From positions 38,329 to 102,328 of the forward strand of contig CAZZGL010000002.1 of NCBI GenBank assembly GCA_964654155.1: a stretch of DNA of 64,000 nucleotides. Direction: 5' to 3'. The DNA is from CAG-826 sp964654155. GTDB taxonomy: Bacteria > Bacillota_I > Bacilli_A > RFN20 > CAG-826. Positions 61,432-64,000 of the stretch are shown piece after piece; within the stretch, counting starts at the first letter, position 1; every line of letters starts with the position of its first letter. The notes beneath the pieces are model-generated. The model saw only the letters and a program-made list of their open reading frames with translations, ran no database searches and was not told where the DNA came from. The position numbers and the translations under genes were made by a program.

Positions 61432-62286
61432 TTAATTTTTTAAAATATATAAAATTCCAATTGTTCCTTTTCCACAGTGAGAAGAGATAACACAACCTGC
61501 TTCTGTAACCATAATGCTTTCTTTTGGTATTATTTTAGACAATTCTTTATAAAGATAATGTTCCCCTACAGGGGCAAGAGAATGAGTAATCATAACACAA
61601 TCTAAATCAACATTTGGTAAATCTTCTTGAATCATTTCTAGAAGTTCATTATAAGCTTTTATCATTTTTCCTCTCGGTTTACGATACACACTCATTTTAC
61701 CATCTCGAACTACAATTTCAGGGTGTATATGTAGCATTTTTCCAAAGAAATGAGTCGTCGAAGAACAGCGTCCTCCTTTATGAAGGAAAGTTAAGTTTTC
61801 TACAACAAATTGCGCTCTTACATTTGGAATAATTTTCGTTTCTAAAATATCGGCAATCTCAAACAAAGATTTGCCCTCTTCACGGAATTTAACTGCTTTA
61901 AGTATGGTTAATCCTATTCCTGTAGAAAGGTTTCTTGAATCAATTATTTTTATTCTATTACTATCAAATTCTGTTGATGCAACATAAGCAGATTGGAAAG
62001 TTGAAGAAAACTCACTAGAAATTAAAATACATAAAATATCATAATCAAGATCAATATATTTTTTAAAAATTTTTGCAAAATGTTCTGGATTTCTTGCTGC
62101 AGTTTTTGGTAACTCTTCATATTGATCCACTAAAGAATATAATTGTTTTGCATTAATTTCTATTCTATCTTGATACGTTCCTTGACTAAATCCAACAAGT
62201 AAAGGGATAACTTCAATATCATATTTTTGAATTTCTTCATCTCTTAAATCACATGTACTATCTGTAATTATTTTAATTTTTCTCAT
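61432..62286 (-). CDS. DegV-family fatty-acid-binding protein
   Basis: A 284-residue DegV protein. It begins MRKIKIITDSTCDLRDEEI, followed by IEVIPLLVGF and the YSLVDQYEELPKTAARNPEHF block near residue 55-75, where the conserved Thr-Ala/Ser residues bind the fatty-acid carboxylate. ILCILISSEFSSTFQSA near 90, IDSRNLSTGIGL near 115, and VENLTFLHKGGRCSSTTHFFG near 165 are also present; the HKGGR motif is a family hallmark. In Gram-positives this is the FakB part that presents fatty acids to FakA kinase for lipid synthesis. FakA is not in the window. The ATG at 62286 follows a GGGGAAG site. Confidence 0.92.
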   Translation of the reverse strand: MRKIKIITDSTCDLRDEEIQKYDIEVIPLLVGFSQGTYQDRIEINAKQLYSLVDQYEELPKTAARNPEHFAKIFKKYIDLDYDILCILISSEFSSTFQSAYVASTEFDSNRIKIIDSRNLSTGIGLTILKAVKFREEGKSLFEIADILETKIIPNVRAQFVVENLTFLHKGGRCSSTTHFFGKMLHIHPEIVVRDGKMSVYRKPRGKMIKAYNELLEMIQEDLPNVDLDCVMITHSLAPVGEHYLYKELSKIIPKESIMVTEAGCVISSHCGKGTIGILYILKN

Positions 62287-62638
62287 ATTCACTTCCCCTT
62301 TTCTAGTTGAAATTATACTTCTTTTTGTTTATAAAGTAAATCTTACAAATTTAATAAAATTTATCATTGCTTTTATAAAGCAAAAATATAAGCATCATAA
62401 TACAAAAATAGCCAACTTCTGTATTTGAATTCATGTATTCATCAATACAATTGCTTTTCCATTCTTAAAAAAACTCGATTTTTTAAAATTTTATCGCTAT
62501 TTTTTATACTTTTTTTAAAATTTTACGCAAATAATTATATAAAATATAATTTCTCTTGCTTTTTAATTTCTAATGAAGTATAATCTAACTACATTTTTTG
62601 TTTATTGAAATGAATATATTAAAAAAGGAGGAACTATT
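62287..62638. other. 352-base intergenic region
   Basis: The space between the divergent degV and lipoprotein genes is very A/T-rich. It contains the plus-strand promoter at 62556-62584 and several short palindromes such as the one around 62430 (GAATTCATGTATTC). I see no RNA gene. Confidence 0.45.
62556..62584 (+). promoter_or_regulatory. Promoter of the right-end lipoprotein gene
   Basis: TTGCTT (62556-62561), a 17-base spacer and TATAAT (62579-62584). The start codon is 55 bases downstream, after AAAAGGAGG. Confidence 0.7.
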
Positions 62639-63937
62639 ATGAACAAAAAAGGACTATTTACCGCTATTTTATCATTAGTTCTCGTATTAGCCGGATGTAA
62701 TTCAAACAATCCAGGAGGTACCACAGAAACTCCTGCAGATCCAAATAAAGTTGAAAGAGTTAAAGGAAATGGAGAATCATATCCTGAGGCAGTTCAAACT
62801 CTTATTGATAAAGCTATCGTGAACGACAAGGATCCTGAATCAGTTCCTGTTAAATTTATTAACGCTGAATATTATTCCGCTGAATATTACGAATCTGATG
62901 AAAACACTGGCTCCCAAATTTCAAAAATCACATCTATTACTTGTGAAAACTCAAAAACTTTCTCATTAACTGAAAGTAATGAAATTATGACTTCATATAC
63001 CGCTTCTCTTGAAGAAGCAGGATTTGAAATCGATAAATCCGATTTTGCAAAATATGGCGTTTATTCCGCAACAAGAAAAATTAAACTTAACGAATATTTT
63101 GTTATTGAATATGGTTTAAAAGAACTCTCATACGATGAAACAACATATGAATCATTCAATGCTTTTGTTTTATACTATGCTTATATTAAATCACTTGCAA
63201 CAAGTGGATGGTCTGGTGTCGATATCGCCGAATGGCCAACAGAAGATATCACTGAACTTACAGGAACAGATATTCTTCATCCTGATCTCAACTATGATAA
63301 CATTTCTTTATTCGGCGGTTTTAACACATTAGTAATTACTGATGAAGATACTGGAAAGAATTCTTATCTTGATTGTTATGTCTTATTATTAACTGGTTCA
63401 GTAAAAACTGATGAAGATGCATACATTCAAAAATTAGAAGATGCTTATTGGCAAGTTGCAATTTATGAAAAAGACAAAGAGGGAAATAGCAATGGTGGCT
63501 ATGGATTCAACATGTTAAGTCAAGTCGTTGTTGAATTCTTCTATATGACACAAACAGGATACGAAGGATTATGTTTATTCATTTATGTTAACAACCCTTC
63601 ATATGTATTTACAAAGAGTGAAGCTTGGCCAGAAATAGCAAATTACTTACCTGCTTATACCCAAGAAGATGCAACATTAAGTTACTATTTTGTTAGTGTT
63701 AGACAAAGTCTCTTCCAAACAATGGAACTTATTGCAGTTGGTGGTGTAGCCGAGAACGCAGATGAATTATATGCAACTCAATTAACCGCTGCAGGTTGGT
63801 CAGTTGAAGCAGAAACCGATACAGATGGTTTAGAATATTATTATGCAATTAATAATTCATGTGGCGAATGTATATTCTACATGGGCGCCTATCCAGATGC
63901 AGGCATAACATTGTTCATTCAAAGTAGCGCTTATTAA
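62639..63937 (+). CDS. Lipoprotein with three diverged internal repeats
   Basis: A 432-residue lipoprotein (LAGC, Cys near residue 20) with a short Asn/Gly/Thr linker. The rest consists of three related parts of about 130 residues. Each has a helix-strand of the type 'Y-x-x-x-L-x-x-A-G(W/F)-x-h': YTASLEEAGFEIDK near 118, YIQKLEDAYWQVAIYEKD near 267 and YATQLTAAGWSVEAETD near 380. Each is followed by a strand pair (VYSATRKI, YGFNMLSQVVVEFF, YYYAINNSCGECIFYM), and acidic Trp-Pro segments (AEWPTEDI, EAWPEIANYLP) precede repeats two and three. I know no named family. It is distinct from the module family of 35-48 kb. A strong promoter and ribosome binding site suggest high expression. Confidence 0.7.
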   Translation: MNKKGLFTAILSLVLVLAGCNSNNPGGTTETPADPNKVERVKGNGESYPEAVQTLIDKAIVNDKDPESVPVKFINAEYYSAEYYESDENTGSQISKITSITCENSKTFSLTESNEIMTSYTASLEEAGFEIDKSDFAKYGVYSATRKIKLNEYFVIEYGLKELSYDETTYESFNAFVLYYAYIKSLATSGWSGVDIAEWPTEDITELTGTDILHPDLNYDNISLFGGFNTLVITDEDTGKNSYLDCYVLLLTGSVKTDEDAYIQKLEDAYWQVAIYEKDKEGNSNGGYGFNMLSQVVVEFFYMTQTGYEGLCLFIYVNNPSYVFTKSEAWPEIANYLPAYTQEDATLSYYFVSVRQSLFQTMELIAVGGVAENADELYATQLTAAGWSVEAETDTDGLEYYYAINNSCGECIFYMGAYPDAGITLFIQSSAY

Positions 63938-64000
63938 TCTTAAAATTTGCACTAGTCAACAAAAAGTAGACACAAATTAGAAAAAGGGGGCGAATTTTTC
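63938..64000. other. Right edge, possible end of another insertion sequence
   Basis: ACTAGTCAACAAAAAGTAGAC (63951-63971) resembles terminal inverted repeats of IS3-type elements, in which a GTC-AAC-AAAAAGT-type core is common. The element, if real, lies to the right of the window, so this cannot be confirmed. GGGGG at 63986-63990 could be part of a downstream ribosome binding site. Confidence 0.25.

Noticed and set aside
1..64000. Mycoplasma-type genetic code (TGA for tryptophan)
   Set aside because: TGA ends the transposase and DUF624 genes, Trp is written TGG throughout, and frames do not run through TGA.
1..64000. CRISPR arrays, tRNA or rRNA genes
   Set aside because: No regularly spaced direct repeats and no T-loop-like GGTTCRANYCC sequences were found in the intergenic regions I read.

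Overview
The window is very A+T-rich bacterial DNA with tightly packed genes and strong AGGAGG-type ribosome binding sites. TGA is a normal stop (for example at the end of the ISL3 transposase), so this is genetic code 11 and not a Mycoplasma-type code. The zinc-type L31, the Fe-S RlmD/RlmCD-type methyltransferase, the queH-queA-tgt set and the many diacylglyceryl-type lipoproteins with Thr/Pro-rich linkers fit a low-GC Bacillota lineage. My best guess is an uncultured gut member of Bacilli (RF39/Erysipelotrichales/Acholeplasmatales-like). No rRNA or tRNA gene and no CRISPR array is visible, so the taxonomy is inference.

Layout. (1) 1-9.6 kb, minus strand: start of a GH30-type glycosidase with a DUF624 (YesL-like) membrane protein and two small membrane proteins; the queuosine genes queH-queA-tgt; a GT-D glycosyltransferase with an O-antigen-ligase-like polymerase; a lone AAA ATPase; pepT. 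(2) 9.7-13.8 kb, plus strand: housekeeping genes yebC, rpmE, metG, rlmD. (3) 14.1-23.3 kb, plus strand: an accessory defence-type island. Five closely packed genes encode a ParB-like protein, an SNF2-type helicase, a stand-alone MutH/Sau3AI C-terminal-like domain, an HNH nuclease and a cytosine-C5 methyltransferase resembling M.Sau3AI. They are followed by a PLD nuclease with a DpnI-type winged helix, a degenerate FtsH-like AAA protein, and a membrane-protein gene broken by one stop codon. (4) 23.4-27.7 kb: a surface GDPD phosphodiesterase and a GH31 alpha-glycosidase. (5) 27.8-29.3 kb: a complete ISL3-family insertion sequence. (6) 29.3-50.4 kb: a large surface-lipoprotein island, almost all on the minus strand. 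It holds InlB-type B repeats, a BIG2 protein, four members of a repeat-module lipoprotein family, two M6-type metallopeptidases (one with a ruined active site), a BspA-type leucine-rich-repeat protein and a CotH-kinase protein. A plus-strand iron alcohol dehydrogenase sits among them. (7) 50.5-58.5 kb: an NYN-domain protein, a heterodimeric ABC exporter, a membrane protein and a MacB-like ABC-FtsX fusion. (8) 58.6-64 kb: tldD-tldE, degV, one more repeat-type lipoprotein, and a possible insertion-sequence end at the right edge.

The most notable part is the 14.1-21.2 kb island. It reads as an ATP-dependent, multi-subunit restriction-modification system in which the parts of a Sau3AI-like enzyme are spread over separate proteins and combined with a ParB-like/SNF2 pair. 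GATC is the predicted target by family resemblance only. The lipoprotein island is the second notable part: a module ending in a Gly-Thr/Tyr-Leu signature recurs across several paralogues that I cannot match to a named family. All family assignments were made by reading motifs, not by database search.
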